DNA from: Sansalvadorimonas sp965221135
GTDB taxonomy: Bacteria > Pseudomonadota > Gammaproteobacteria > Pseudomonadales > Endozoicomonadaceae
Assembly: GCA_965221135.1 (NCBI GenBank)
Contig: CBDCRZ010000070.1
Location: forward strand, 1-64,000
Direction of reading: 5' to 3'
Length of the DNA: 64,000 nt
Positions 1-9,500 of this stretch are shown in pieces (the first letter of the stretch is position 1; the number at the start of each line of letters is the position of its first letter). Made by a program: the position numbers and the translations under genes. Below the pieces are notes generated by a model. The model saw only the letters and a list, made by a program, of their open reading frames with translations, did not search any database and was not told the DNA's origin.

Positions 1-22
1 GGAGCATATTCTGCAGCAATAA
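1..22 (+). CDS. wecB: wecB 3' end (partial, cut by window edge)
   Basis: The first 22 bases encode the last seven residues (EHILQQ and stop) of the UDP-GlcNAc 2-epimerase that is complete in mirror image at 12483-13622. The rest of this copy, if it exists, lies before the window. Its presence shows that the inverted repeat reaches at least into wecB. Confidence 0.8.
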
Positions 23-125
23 CCAGCTGAAGGCAGGCGAGGATATTTGTGAAAGTGTGTGGCTAAAAATAACAGTGACTGCCTCTATACTGTAACTATC
101 TTGCCTACAAAATGTGTAATCCCCA

Positions 126-998
126 ATGAATAAAATCATGATTTCTCAGCTACGCCAGAGCTTCGACCAGCTGGTGAACCACGTTGGCAATACAGCCATT
201 GAGTTCTGGTACGGCAGAGAGTTAATGGTTGAGCTGGGTTATGACCGGTGGGAGAACTTTGTTAAAGTCATCGGCAAGGCTGGAATCGCCTGCAAGAATG
301 CAGGTTTTGATTCTGATGACCATTTTCGTGAGGTCACGAAAATGGTCAGGATAGGTTCAGGTGCTGACCGTAAGATAGCCGATGTCATGCTGACACGTTA
401 TGCCTGTTACCTGATTGCCCAAAATGGTGACCCCCGCAAGGAGACCATAGCTTTTGCCCAGACCTACTTTGCCCTGCAGACCCGGAAGCAGGAAATTCTG
501 GAAGAACGTCTTGAGCTACAGGACAGGCTCGACGCACGCCAAAAGCTAAAGGAATCTGAAACCGAGCTTTCAAAAAATATTTATGAGCGTGACGTGGATG
601 AAAGAGGTTTTGGCAGGATTCGTTCAAAAGGTGATGCTGCACTGTTTGGCGGGCATAGCACCAGTGTCATGAAACAGAAGCTGGGTATGCCTGAGAGAAG
701 GCCTCTGGCAGATTTTTTGCCAACAGTCACGATTGCCGCGAAAAACCTGGCAACGGAGATAACCAATCACAATGTGACGTCACATGATCTGCACGGTGAA
801 CATCCCATAACTTCTGAGCATATACAGAACAATCACAGTGTCAGAAGTATGCTGCAGGAGCGCGGCATAACGCCTGAGAATTTGCCGCCAGAAGTTGATA
901 TTAATAAATTGCAGCGTAAAGTTGAAAAAAACGAACAAAAAATGATTGGAGAATCTCGCCTGCCTAAAGATCATCTGGCTACTGATAAAAAATCATAA
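126..998 (+). CDS. dinD: DNA-damage-inducible protein D (DinD), left-arm copy
   Basis: The 290-residue product resembles E. coli DinD (274 aa), an SOS-induced protein reported to inhibit RecA filament activity. The N-terminal half has the BRO-N-like/DinD signature, with FWYGRELMVELGY near residues 27-39, then WENFVKVIGKAG, and HFREVTKMVRIGSG near residues 66-79. The C-terminal half is helical and charged, with a heptad-like E/R/L stretch at about 115-150. It sits between wecB and wecC, which are normally adjacent, and has its own downstream hairpin, so it looks like an inserted cargo gene. I looked for a LexA box (CTGT-N8-ACAG) upstream and saw no convincing one. An identical copy lies at 11507-12379 on the other strand. 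Confidence 0.88.
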   Translation: MNKIMISQLRQSFDQLVNHVGNTAIEFWYGRELMVELGYDRWENFVKVIGKAGIACKNAGFDSDDHFREVTKMVRIGSGADRKIADVMLTRYACYLIAQNGDPRKETIAFAQTYFALQTRKQEILEERLELQDRLDARQKLKESETELSKNIYERDVDERGFGRIRSKGDAALFGGHSTSVMKQKLGMPERRPLADFLPTVTIAAKNLATEITNHNVTSHDLHGEHPITSEHIQNNHSVRSMLQERGITPENLPPEVDINKLQRKVEKNEQKMIGESRLPKDHLATDKKS

Positions 999-1059
999 TA
1001 ACCGTTGCCCCTTTGTTTACGCTTTAAGGCATTCCAATAACCAACACTAAAAATGAAAT

Positions 1060-1108
1060 GTAGAGAGTAGCCTTTGATTGAATTCAAAAAGGCTTTCTCT
1101 ACTTTTAT
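1060..1108 (+). terminator. Hairpin terminator after dinD (left arm)
   Basis: GTAGAGA...GCCTTT pairs with AAAGGC...TCTCTAC around a loop containing GAATTC and is followed by TTTTATAT. It lies 60 bases after the dinD stop and separates dinD from wecC. The same structure occurs in the right arm. Confidence 0.7.
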
Positions 1109-1227
1109 ATACATATTCCTCCGTGATCCTGTGAGACCACCAAGGGTGGTGGAAGTGCCGGGATGAATGGAACATTCTCCAGCTCTCTATGGTTCAAGAA
1201 GCAACTTTCCTTTTCGGTTCACTAAAC

Positions 1228-2478
1228 ATGCAAGATATCCCATTCAAAACTGTCTCCGTCATCGGTCTTGGCTACATTGGCCTACCAACTGCGGCCATGT
1301 TCGCCAGTCGAAAGGTTAATGTAATAGGCGTAGATGTTAACCAGCATGCAGTAGACACAATAAATGAAGGCAAAATCCATATCGTAGAACCCGATCTGGA
1401 TATGCTGGTCAGTGCGGCTGTAACTGCCGGTTATTTGAAAGCAAGCACAGTACCAGAACCAGCCGATGCCTTTCTGGTAGCAGTACCGACTCCGTTCAAA
1501 GGTGATCATGAGCCAGACCTCAGTTATATAGAAGCAGCAACCAAAGCTATTGCACCTGTACTAAAAAAGGGTGATTTGGTGGTGCTGGAATCAACATCAC
1601 CTGTAGGCGCAACTGAGCAGATGGCTGAGTGGATTGCAGAAGCACGCCCTGATCTGGCTGTTCCGGTTAATGAAAATCAGAAAGGCGATCTCTATATAGC
1701 CCACTGCCCGGAGAGAGTACTTCCTGGGCAGGTTGTTAAAGAACTGGTTGCGAACGACAGGGTGATAGGCGGGATTAACCGTGAAAGTTCTGAAAAAGCC
1801 ATAGAGCTTTATAAAATATTCGTGATGGGTGAATGCATTATTACCAATGCACGTACTGCTGAAATGGCAAAGCTGACTGAGAATGCCAGCCGTGATGTGA
1901 GTATCGCTTTTGCAAATGAGCTTTCTGTAATCTGTGATGAACTTAATATCAATGTTTGGGAACTGATCAAACTGGCTAACCGTCATCCACGGGTGAATAT
2001 TCTTCAGCCGGGCCCCGGTGTCGGTGGTCACTGTATTGCCGTTGATCCATGGTTTATCGTCAGCAAAACACCGAAAAAAGCAAAACTGATTCGTCAGGCA
2101 CGGGAAACAAACGACAGTAAGCCAGCGTGGGTGATTGATAAGGTTAATGAGAAGATTGAACAGTTTCTGGCTGATCATCCCCATAAAAAACGGGAAGAAG
2201 TTACCGTTGCCTGTTTTGGTTTGGCCTTTAAGCCTGATATTGATGATTTGAGGGAGAGTCCTGCACTGCATATTACCAGAGCGCTGGTTAATACCTTGGG
2301 TTGTGATGTTATTGCAGTGGAGCCTAATGTGAAAAGTTTGGAAGAAGATTTTGAACTTGTAAGTTTAGATACGGCATTTTCAAATGCTGATGTTTATGTG
2401 CTGCTAGTTGATCATTCTCAGTTTAAACGATTTGTACCATCAGCTAAATATAAAATAGATACCAAAGGAATTTGGTGA
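1228..2478 (+). CDS. wecC: UDP-N-acetyl-D-mannosamine dehydrogenase (left arm)
   Basis: This enzyme oxidises UDP-ManNAc to UDP-ManNAcA with two NAD+, giving a precursor of enterobacterial common antigen-like or capsular polysaccharide. The N-terminal Rossmann motif VIGLGYIGLPTA follows the start closely. Family hallmarks are VPTPFKGDHEPD, LESTSPVG, PERVLPGQ, the GPGVGGHCIAVDP active-site loop with the catalytic Cys, and CFGLAFKPDIDDLRESPA. An upstream ATG at 1189 is in frame, but the start at 1228 gives a leader of the length seen in E. coli WecC; neither has a strong Shine-Dalgarno. Glu in the other arm is Ala here (c1751). It pairs with wecB, which supplies UDP-ManNAc. Confidence 0.95.
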   Translation: MQDIPFKTVSVIGLGYIGLPTAAMFASRKVNVIGVDVNQHAVDTINEGKIHIVEPDLDMLVSAAVTAGYLKASTVPEPADAFLVAVPTPFKGDHEPDLSYIEAATKAIAPVLKKGDLVVLESTSPVGATEQMAEWIAEARPDLAVPVNENQKGDLYIAHCPERVLPGQVVKELVANDRVIGGINRESSEKAIELYKIFVMGECIITNARTAEMAKLTENASRDVSIAFANELSVICDELNINVWELIKLANRHPRVNILQPGPGVGGHCIAVDPWFIVSKTPKKAKLIRQARETNDSKPAWVIDKVNEKIEQFLADHPHKKREEVTVACFGLAFKPDIDDLRESPALHITRALVNTLGCDVIAVEPNVKSLEEDFELVSLDTAFSNADVYVLLVDHSQFKRFVPSAKYKIDTKGIW

Positions 2479-2512
2479 AAAGTGAATGATTAAGTTTGTT
2501 TGAGGGGAGGCA

Positions 2513-3023
2513 ATGATAAAGAAGGTGTTTAGGAAGGTTCTTCAGTTGATATTAAAAAAACAAGTTTAAAGCTGCAGGAACTAATGTTGTTTTTGATCCG
2601 TTAAATTCTGAATTCAGCTACAGAACTATAGAAATGGGTGGTAATGTATCAATTTCACCAAGAGCTTGGTTTAGGTCGACTCATGGAAAAATATATATTG
2701 AATCAAATGTCATGTTTGGACCGAATGTATATATTTTGGGTGGGAACCATAGGTTTGATGTTGTAGGTGAATTTATGGTCGATCTGAAGAAAGAAAAAGA
2801 TTGGAGTGATCCAGACATAGTCATAGAGAATGATGTTTGGATTGGTGCAAATGTCACAATACTGGCTGGTGTAAGAATTTCATGTGGCGCAATTGTTGGC
2901 GCAGGTTCTGTAGTAACAAAAGATGCGGCTGGTTATTCAATTTCAGGAGGTGTTCCCTGTCGTTACATTATGTCGAGATTTACAGAAGAAGAAATACTGG
3001 ATCATGAAAAGCTTAATAAATAG
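2513..3023 (+). pseudogene. Hexapeptide acyltransferase, frameshifted (left arm)
   Basis: The gene should start at 2513 (ATG after GAGGGGAGG), but the frame closes at a TAA just after an A7 run at 2554-2560. Removing one A joins the N-terminus to the downstream frame (open from 2634), giving about 169 residues. The C-terminal part has left-handed beta-helix repeats (VWIGANVTILAGVRI, AIVGAGSVVTKD) and the PCRYIM ending typical of WcaF/NodL-like O-acetyltransferases that acetylate surface sugars. Both arms carry the same A7, so this is a fixed mutation, a slippery phase-variable site, or a systematic homopolymer error. The last codons overlap the start of the flippase gene. Confidence 0.75.
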
Positions 3024-4239
3024 GAAGAATTTAGGTGATGTTTTTTTTGTTTTATTGCCTACATTGGTACAAAAATCAATACCGCTTTTAGCCGGTTTTT
3101 TTGTTCTTTATAGGTATGGTGATAATAACTACTCAGACTTTTCTTTTTTGCTTATAAGTAGTATAACCTCTACTGTTATTGTTACTTCAGGAATAATTCC
3201 AACTTTAATAGTGGATGTGTTAGCTTCTCAGGATGAATCTGAAACGATAGGTAAATATTTTAGAGCAGTTATATTTTGGTCCATACTTGTAATGATTGGC
3301 TTGTTTTTGGCAAATAATTATAACGTGGTGAAGATTATTGATTTTACTGCCCTCGCTGTATTGTCAATTGGAATGATATTTTGTAATTTATTAACGTCAG
3401 TGTTACATGCTTTAGATAAATCTAGGGTTGTTAATAATTTATCGCTTATATCCCTGGTTTATTTCATATGTATGCTATTTTTAGGTTTGACTATTTCGTA
3501 TGATTTGTTTGTTGATTTATATTGCTTAATGTACGTTGTTAATCTTTTTTTTGTTTTCCTCGTATGTATAAACTATAAATGGCTGAGGTTTAGTGCGAAC
3601 CTTTTTCATATCACCCTCCCCGAACTTAAGTATGTCTATGGCAAAGTACTATGGATCTTTCTACCTAATGCACTATGGATGATATGTATTTATTTTTTCA
3701 ATTCATCTGTAAAAACAAGTGAACTATATTCTCATGCGTATTCTTGGTTTGCTCTGGGTTATCAGTTCCTTTCAATTCTGGTTTTTATCCCAAATGCGCT
3801 AATGCCTTTAGTTCTTAGGAAGTTCTCAAATTTAAAGAGAGCCTCTTTGTTTTCTGCTATTAGATTATCATTTATATATATGTTTATATCTGCAGTTTTT
3901 TCTCTATTTGTATCTTTATCTATTTACTATGTTCCTGACTTTTGGCCAATATCCATATCTAAATCAGTGTTTGTATTTACTTTATCTGCAGGTGTTTTCT
4001 CTGCAGGTATAGCACCGTTAAGTCAGTGGCTGATTACGGTTAAAAAACCATATTTCTTGTTTCCAGCAGTTGGCATTTGGGGAGGGGGGTACTTGTTTTT
4101 GTTTGGGAAGTTCGATAATGCTGCCTCTCTGTTTTTTTTCTTGAATATGTTTTCATACATAATAATGCTGATTATTAGTGTTTTTGTTTATAGATCATAT
4201 TTTGAACCAAGAAATAACAAGAGTGCGGTTAGTAAATAA
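3004..4239 (+). CDS. Wzx-like polysaccharide flippase (left arm)
   Basis: This very hydrophobic protein of about 411 residues has roughly 12 membrane segments, for example VFFVLLPTLVQKSIPLLAGF at the start and a C-terminal cluster ending near MFSYIIMLIISVFVY. This is the topology of the MOP/PST family, which flips undecaprenyl-linked repeat units across the inner membrane. I chose ATG 3004, inside the end of the acyltransferase gene, because the protein then opens directly with RKNLGDVFFV, typical of the family; the longer frame from 2923 only overprints the upstream gene. The base composition is AT-rich compared with wecC, as usual for serotype-specific genes. Assignment rests on topology and neighbours, not on a sharp motif. 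Confidence 0.8.
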   Translation: MKSLINRKNLGDVFFVLLPTLVQKSIPLLAGFFVLYRYGDNNYSDFSFLLISSITSTVIVTSGIIPTLIVDVLASQDESETIGKYFRAVIFWSILVMIGLFLANNYNVVKIIDFTALAVLSIGMIFCNLLTSVLHALDKSRVVNNLSLISLVYFICMLFLGLTISYDLFVDLYCLMYVVNLFFVFLVCINYKWLRFSANLFHITLPELKYVYGKVLWIFLPNALWMICIYFFNSSVKTSELYSHAYSWFALGYQFLSILVFIPNALMPLVLRKFSNLKRASLFSAIRLSFIYMFISAVFSLFVSLSIYYVPDFWPISISKSVFVFTLSAGVFSAGIAPLSQWLITVKKPYFLFPAVGIWGGGYLFLFGKFDNAASLFFFLNMFSYIIMLIISVFVYRSYFEPRNNKSAVSK

Positions 4240-4262
4240 CAATGATGTAAAAGAGTGTATTT

Positions 4263-5576
4263 ATGCTTCTAGTTTTTTTCTATTTGATCTCATTTTTAAA
4301 CATAATAATAGCATTGTATTGTGCGAGAAAAGACTTAACCAATAATAACCCTTTCTTTTTCTTTTGGTTTTTTCACTTGTCGGTTTTTTTGATTCCAGCT
4401 TTACTGGATCCAATGAAAGAGCTTATTGATTCTCATCAATATGCAGCCATATATATACTAACTGATGATGTACTAGTTATCGCACAACTATATATTCTTG
4501 TTTTTAGTGTTGTGGCTTCATTTTTCTATAGGAGGGCTAGGTCTGTAAGTATTGATTTAGGGTTTTGTTCTCAAGGTTTTACACAAAAAAAAGCTGTTGA
4601 ATTGATTTATTTATCGATTCTTGCAACTGTCGGCTATGCTTTTGTCGAGTTTTTTTCCAAGTTTGGTCTAGGAGGGCTTGTTAGCTTTTCATTCTTGGAT
4701 AGAAGGGAGTTGCTTTCACCATTGTCGAAATTTATTTTGTCATATAATTTGATTGCGTGCTCAGGGCTTGTTTTTTATTTCTTTACTGAAAGAGAATATG
4801 TAAGGTTGTTTTGTTGTTTATTAGTTTATTTTTCTGTTTTTCTTGTTTTAGGAGGGAGTAGGCAACCAATAGCGATAATTATTTTACCTTTCGTGTTATG
4901 CCTTCTTTCGCGTTATAAGATAAGAGGATTGCATATTTTAATTGCTTCTATGCTTTTTTGGAATTATCCTTAAACTTTTGAGTTTCTTTTGTACCTTAGA
5001 AATCTAACAGGTCTTGATGAGCGAATATCCGCTCTTTCTGATATATTCACCTATGTTTTTAATTTTTCTGAAAGTCTGGCATCAAATGAAAGTGGCTTAA
5101 GATATGGTTTTTACTATTTTATACAGAATCACTCTAGTTTTGATCGTTTTGGTGATTTTGAATATTTAGGTCGTCTAGCTCTTTTCTGGTTACCTTCATC
5201 ATTAGATTTTTTTAATGTAAAGCCAGAAGATTTTGAGTATACGATGTTTTCAGCCTATATGAAGGGTTATACAGGCTCCTTGCACCCGACTTTTTTTGGT
5301 TCTGTATTTGCCGATTCAGTATACTTTATATTTCCTTGGTTATTCGTCTTCATTTTATTCATTAGGCTAATTCCCACCATTCTGTCTTATAGGTTTGCAA
5401 TTACCTATTATATTAAGCTTGGTGCTCTCTGTTTCTTTATTATGATGCTGTGTAGAGGAGCAATCTATGGGCCTTTTGTTGGTTTGATGTATACCTTAAT
5501 GGTGTCAAGTTTAGTTGAGTGGTTAATTGTTGGTCATTCAAAGTGGTCTATAAAAAATAAGGTTTCTAATATTTAG
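4263..5576 (+). pseudogene. Wzy-like O-antigen polymerase, frameshifted (left arm)
   Basis: This is the left copy of the 437-residue polymerase that is intact at 6928-8241. Here the run at 4954-4959 has six T instead of five and the run at 4976-4979 has four instead of five. The frame breaks and a stop occurs at 4971-4973, then the original frame resumes at 4989. Two opposite homopolymer changes 20 bases apart suggest sequencing or assembly error as much as real decay. See the right-arm entry for function. Confidence 0.8.
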
Positions 5577-5577
5577 T

Positions 5578-6156
5578 ATGCCGTATAAGAATATATTTTT
5601 TGGCCGGTTCCCTGCTGTATCTGAAGTTGGAGGTGTGACGACTTTTACCTACAATTTCGCGAAGAAATTTTCAGATAAATCCATGTTGTTTTTGGATTTC
5701 TACCCAGCTGAAAAAAAAATACTCCCCGGCAATATAGAAGCAAAGTTCCTAACTGGTAGTGTTTGGTCGAGGTTGTTGAAATTATGGCTTCTGTTCTTTA
5801 AAGGAAACTATCACAGCATATTTAATTTTTCCTCAATATCCTCATTGTTAATTATATTCTTCTTGCCTAAATGTAATGGTCAGAAATGGGTGTTGCTTCT
5901 TCATAATGGCGACCAAGAGAAATGTTATAATAGATTAAATCCATTGGCGAAATTGATTGTTAAAATTGCTGTAAAGAAAATAGATCTACTATGTGCGATA
6001 TCTAGTAAACAAGCTGAATTTTATAAATGTTTAGATGTGAAAAAAATTGTCAGAGTAACTCCATTTATTGGAGCTGCAGATTGTGTTATTGAGTTGCCCC
6101 AAAAGAAAATGGCTTTCTTGATATCTGGTTTTCCAACACTATTCATTCGTAGATAG
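5578..6156 (+). pseudogene. Glycosyltransferase, 3'-truncated by fold-back (left arm)
   Basis: The first 187 residues or so are identical to the minus-strand copy starting at 6926, then homology stops at 6139 inside the gene and the frame ends five codons later with LFIRR and a stop. The N-terminus (MPYKNIFFGRFPAVSEVGGV) and the LLHNGDQEK region look like a GT4-type glycosyltransferase. The C-terminal donor-sugar binding half is missing, so this copy should be inactive. Confidence 0.75.
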
Positions 6157-6926
6157 ACATTGCTTTTTAATAAAACCTCTTGAAACTCGGTTGCTGATAA
6201 ATGACTATAGTAGTTTGTAAATGGAAGTTTATTGATATAACCCTCTAGATCAGACTTAATACCATCTGTATCAAACCCATAAAGACAAACATTAACTTCA
6301 AACTCAAACCCTTGTTCCCATACTCTCTCTAGAACGGCTAGTGTTTCGTATATACGATAGATACGTGTTGGAAAACCAGATATCAAGAAAGCCATTTTCT
6401 TTTGGGGCAACTCAATAACACAATCTGCAGCTCCAATAAATGGAGTTACTCTGACAATTTTTTTCACATCTAAACATTTATAAAATTCAGCTTGTTTACT
6501 AGATATCGCACATAGTAGATCTATTTTCTTTACAGCAATTTTAACAATCAATTTCGCCAATGGATTTAATCTATTATAACATTTCTCTTGGTCGCCATTA
6601 TGAAGAAGCAACACCCATTTCTGACCATTACATTTAGGCAAGAAGAATATAATTAACAATGAGGATATTGAGGAAAAATTAAATATGCTGTGATAGTTTC
6701 CTTTAAAGAACAGAAGCCATAATTTCAACAACCTCGACCAAACACTACCAGTTAGGAACTTTGCTTCTATATTGCCGGGGAGTATTTTTTTTTCAGCTGG
6801 GTAGAAATCCAAAAACAACATGGATTTATCTGAAAATTTCTTCGCGAAATTGTAGGTAAAAGTCGTCACACCTCCAACTTCAGATACAGCAGGGAACCGG
6901 CCAAAAAATATATTCTTATACGGCAT
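6021..6926 (-). CDS. GT4-like glycosyltransferase, 3' end replaced (right arm)
   Basis: The 301-residue frame contains about 262 genuine residues: an acceptor half with FGRFPAVSEVGGVTTFTYNF at the start, LLHNGDQEKCYN in the middle, and the beginning of the donor half (KMAFLISGFPTRIYRIYETL, then FEVNVCLYG). The last 39 or so residues, from about position 6139 leftward, are antisense of the other arm and do not belong to the family. The LKSNVYLRMN segment corresponds to the place where related enzymes continue into the E-x7-E donor-site motif, so the catalytic C-terminus is lost. It follows the polymerase gene with one base between them. It would add a sugar during assembly of the polysaccharide repeat unit. 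Confidence 0.75.
   Translation of the reverse strand: MPYKNIFFGRFPAVSEVGGVTTFTYNFAKKFSDKSMLFLDFYPAEKKILPGNIEAKFLTGSVWSRLLKLWLLFFKGNYHSIFNFSSISSLLIIFFLPKCNGQKWVLLLHNGDQEKCYNRLNPLAKLIVKIAVKKIDLLCAISSKQAEFYKCLDVKKIVRVTPFIGAADCVIELPQKKMAFLISGFPTRIYRIYETLAVLERVWEQGFEFEVNVCLYGFDTDGIKSDLEGYINKLPFTNYYSHLSATEFQEVLLKSNVYLRMNSVGKPDIKKAIFFWGNSITQSAAPINGVTLTIFFTSKHL
6140..6364. other. Spacer between inverted-repeat arms (unique part of glycosyltransferase gene)
   Basis: These 225 bases occur once. On the minus strand they continue the right-arm glycosyltransferase, encoding LYGFDTDG and the segment up to LKSNVYLRMN. At 6139/6140 the sequence switches abruptly to the reverse complement of what was just read. 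A short single-copy centre with long arms is the signature of a fold-back inversion. Confidence 0.9.
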
Positions 6927-6927
6927 A

Positions 6928-8241
6928 CTAAATATTAGAAACCTTATTTTTTATAGACCACTTTGAATGACCAACAATTAACCACTCAACTAAACTTGAC
7001 ACCATTAAGGTATACATCAAACCAACAAAAGGCCCATAGATTGCTCCTCTACACAGCATCATAATAAAGAAACAGAGAGCACCAAGCTTAATATAATAGG
7101 TAATTGCAAACCTATAAGACAGAATGGTGGGAATTAGCCTAATGAATAAAATGAAGACGAATAACCAAGGAAATATAAAGTATACTGAATCGGCAAATAC
7201 AGAACCAAAAAAAGTCGGGTGCAAGGAGCCTGTATAACCCTTCATATAGGCTGAAAACATCGTATACTCAAAATCTTCTGGCTTTACATTAAAAAAATCT
7301 AATGATGAAGGTAACCAGAAAAGAGCTAGACGACCTAAATATTCAAAATCACCAAAACGATCAAAACTAGAGTGATTCTGTATAAAATAGTAAAAACCAT
7401 ATCTTAAGCCACTTTCATTTGATGCCAGACTTTCAGAAAAATTAAAAACATAGGTGAATATATCAGAAAGAGCGGATATTCGCTCATCAAGACCTGTTAG
7501 ATTTCTAAGGTACAAAAGAAACTCAAAAAGTTTAAGGATAATTCCAAAAAGCATAGAAGCAATTAAAATATGCAATCCTCTTATCTTATAACGCGAAAGA
7601 AGGCATAACACGAAAGGTAAAATAATTATCGCTATTGGTTGCCTACTCCCTCCTAAAACAAGAAAAACAGAAAAATAAACTAATAAACAACAAAACAACC
7701 TTACATATTCTCTTTCAGTAAAGAAATAAAAAACAAGCCCTGAGCACGCAATCAAATTATATGACAAAATAAATTTCGACAATGGTGAAAGCAACTCCCT
7801 TCTATCCAAGAATGAAAAGCTAACAAGCCCTCCTAGACCAAACTTGGAAAAAAACTCGACAAAAGCATAGCCGACAGTTGCAAGAATCGATAAATAAATC
7901 AATTCAACAGCTTTTTTTTGTGTAAAACCTTGAGAACAAAACCCTAAATCAATACTTACAGACCTAGCCCTCCTATAGAAAAATGAAGCCACAACACTAA
8001 AAACAAGAATATATAGTTGTGCGATAACTAGTACATCATCAGTTAGTATATATATGGCTGCATATTGATGAGAATCAATAAGCTCTTTCATTGGATCCAG
8101 TAAAGCTGGAATCAAAAAAACCGACAAGTGAAAAAACCAAAAGAAAAAGAAAGGGTTATTATTGGTTAAGTCTTTTCTCGCACAATACAATGCTATTATT
8201 ATGTTTAAAAATGAGATCAAATAGAAAAAAACTAGAAGCAT
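6928..8241 (-). CDS. Wzy-like O-antigen/capsule polymerase (right arm, intact)
   Basis: The 437-residue integral membrane protein has about ten hydrophobic segments and a large loop around residues 250-330 (YLRNLTGLDERISALSDIF and following), as in Wzy polymerases that join lipid-linked repeat units in the periplasm. LGGSRQPIAIIILPF near residue 195 resembles the Arg-rich loop start of the O-antigen polymerase (oligosaccharide repeat unit polymerase) family. It lies between flippase and glycosyltransferase genes with very short spacers, as expected in a Wzx/Wzy locus. Sequence identity in this family is low, so the call rests on topology and context. Confidence 0.78.
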   Translation of the reverse strand: MLLVFFYLISFLNIIIALYCARKDLTNNNPFFFFWFFHLSVFLIPALLDPMKELIDSHQYAAIYILTDDVLVIAQLYILVFSVVASFFYRRARSVSIDLGFCSQGFTQKKAVELIYLSILATVGYAFVEFFSKFGLGGLVSFSFLDRRELLSPLSKFILSYNLIACSGLVFYFFTEREYVRLFCCLLVYFSVFLVLGGSRQPIAIIILPFVLCLLSRYKIRGLHILIASMLFGIILKLFEFLLYLRNLTGLDERISALSDIFTYVFNFSESLASNESGLRYGFYYFIQNHSSFDRFGDFEYLGRLALFWLPSSLDFFNVKPEDFEYTMFSAYMKGYTGSLHPTFFGSVFADSVYFIFPWLFVFILFIRLIPTILSYRFAITYYIKLGALCFFIMMLCRGAIYGPFVGLMYTLMVSSLVEWLIVGHSKWSIKNKVSNI

Positions 8242-8264
8242 AAATACACTCTTTTACATCATTG

Positions 8265-9500
8265 TTATTTACTAACCGCACTCTTGTTATTTCTTGGTTC
8301 AAAATATGATCTATAAACAAAAACACTAATAATCAGCATTATTATGTATGAAAACATATTCAAGAAAAAAAACAGAGAGGCAGCATTATCGAACTTCCCA
8401 AACAAAAACAAGTACCCCCCTCCCCAAATGCCAACTGCTGGAAACAAGAAATATGGTTTTTTAACCGTAATCAGCCACTGACTTAACGGTGCTATACCTG
8501 CAGAGAAAACACCTGCAGATAAAGTAAATACAAACACTGATTTAGATATGGATATTGGCCAAAAGTCAGGAACATAGTAAATAGATAAAGATACAAATAG
8601 AGAAAAAACTGCAGATATAAACATATATATAAATGATAATCTAATAGCAGAAAACAAAGAGGCTCTCTTTAAATTTGAGAACTTCCTAAGAACTAAAGGC
8701 ATTAGCGCATTTGGGATAAAAACCAGAATTGAAAGGAACTGATAACCCAGAGCAAACCAAGAATACTCATGAGAATATAGTTCACTTGTTTTTACAGATG
8801 AATTGAAAAAATAAATACATATCATCCATAGTGCATTAGGTAGAAAGATCCATAGTACTTTGCCATAGACATACTTAAGTTCGGGGAGGGTGATATGAAA
8901 AAGGTTCGCACTAAACCTCAGCCATTTATAGTTTATACATACGAGGAAAACAAAAAAAAGATTAACAACGTACATTAAGCAATATAAATCAACAAACAAA
9001 TCATACGAAATAGTCAAACCTAAAAATAGCATACATATGAAATAAACCAGGGATATAAGCGATAAATTATTAACAACCCTAGATTTATCTAAAGCATGTA
9101 ACACTGACGTTAATAAATTACAAAATATCATTCCAATTGACAATACAGCGAGGGCAGTAAAATCAATAATCTTCACCACGTTATAATTATTTGCCAAAAA
9201 CAAGCCAATCATTACAAGTATGGACCAAAATATAACTGCTCTAAAATATTTACCTATCGTTTCAGATTCATCCTGAGAAGCTAACACATCCACTATTAAA
9301 GTTGGAATTATTCCTGAAGTAACAATAACAGTAGAGGTTATACTACTTATAAGCAAAAAAGAAAAGTCTGAGTAGTTATTATCACCATACCTATAAAGAA
9401 CAAAAAAACCGGCTAAAAGCGGTATTGATTTTTGTACCAATGTAGGCAATAAAACAAAAAAAACATCACCTAAATTCTTCCTATTTATTAAGCTTTTCAT
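8265..9500 (-). CDS. Wzx-like polysaccharide flippase (right arm)
   Basis: This is the mirror copy of the gene at 3004-4239, with one visible amino-acid difference: Glu replaces Ala in the HAYSW segment (base 8767). It has about 12 membrane spans of the MOP/PST exporter type. It lies 23 bases upstream of the polymerase gene and overlaps the acyltransferase end. Confidence 0.8.
   Translation of the reverse strand: MKSLINRKNLGDVFFVLLPTLVQKSIPLLAGFFVLYRYGDNNYSDFSFLLISSITSTVIVTSGIIPTLIVDVLASQDESETIGKYFRAVIFWSILVMIGLFLANNYNVVKIIDFTALAVLSIGMIFCNLLTSVLHALDKSRVVNNLSLISLVYFICMLFLGLTISYDLFVDLYCLMYVVNLFFVFLVCINYKWLRFSANLFHITLPELKYVYGKVLWIFLPNALWMICIYFFNSSVKTSELYSHEYSWFALGYQFLSILVFIPNALMPLVLRKFSNLKRASLFSAIRLSFIYMFISAVFSLFVSLSIYYVPDFWPISISKSVFVFTLSAGVFSAGIAPLSQWLITVKKPYFLFPAVGIWGGGYLFLFGKFDNAASLFFFLNMFSYIIMLIISVFVYRSYFEPRNNKSAVSK

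Larger units (their letters stand above)
1..6139 (+). repeat. Left arm of giant inverted repeat
   Basis: This arm is the near-perfect reverse complement of 6365-12504: paired positions sum to 12504 (12505 left of about position 1160, where the right arm has one extra C). It carries the wecB end, dinD, wecC, acyltransferase, wzx, wzy and a truncated glycosyltransferase. Differences seen between arms include t1662/a, a1714/c, g1728/a, c1751/a (Ala/Glu in WecC), a2701/g (Glu/Gly in the acyltransferase), c3737/a (Ala/Glu in Wzx) and two T-run indels in wzy. The repeat reaches the window edge, so its outer end is not visible. Confidence 0.97.

Noticed and set aside
40..125. LexA box upstream of dinD
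   Set aside because: CTGT occurs at ACTGTAACTATC but no matching ACAG at the right distance follows, so the site does not fit CTGT-N8-ACAG.
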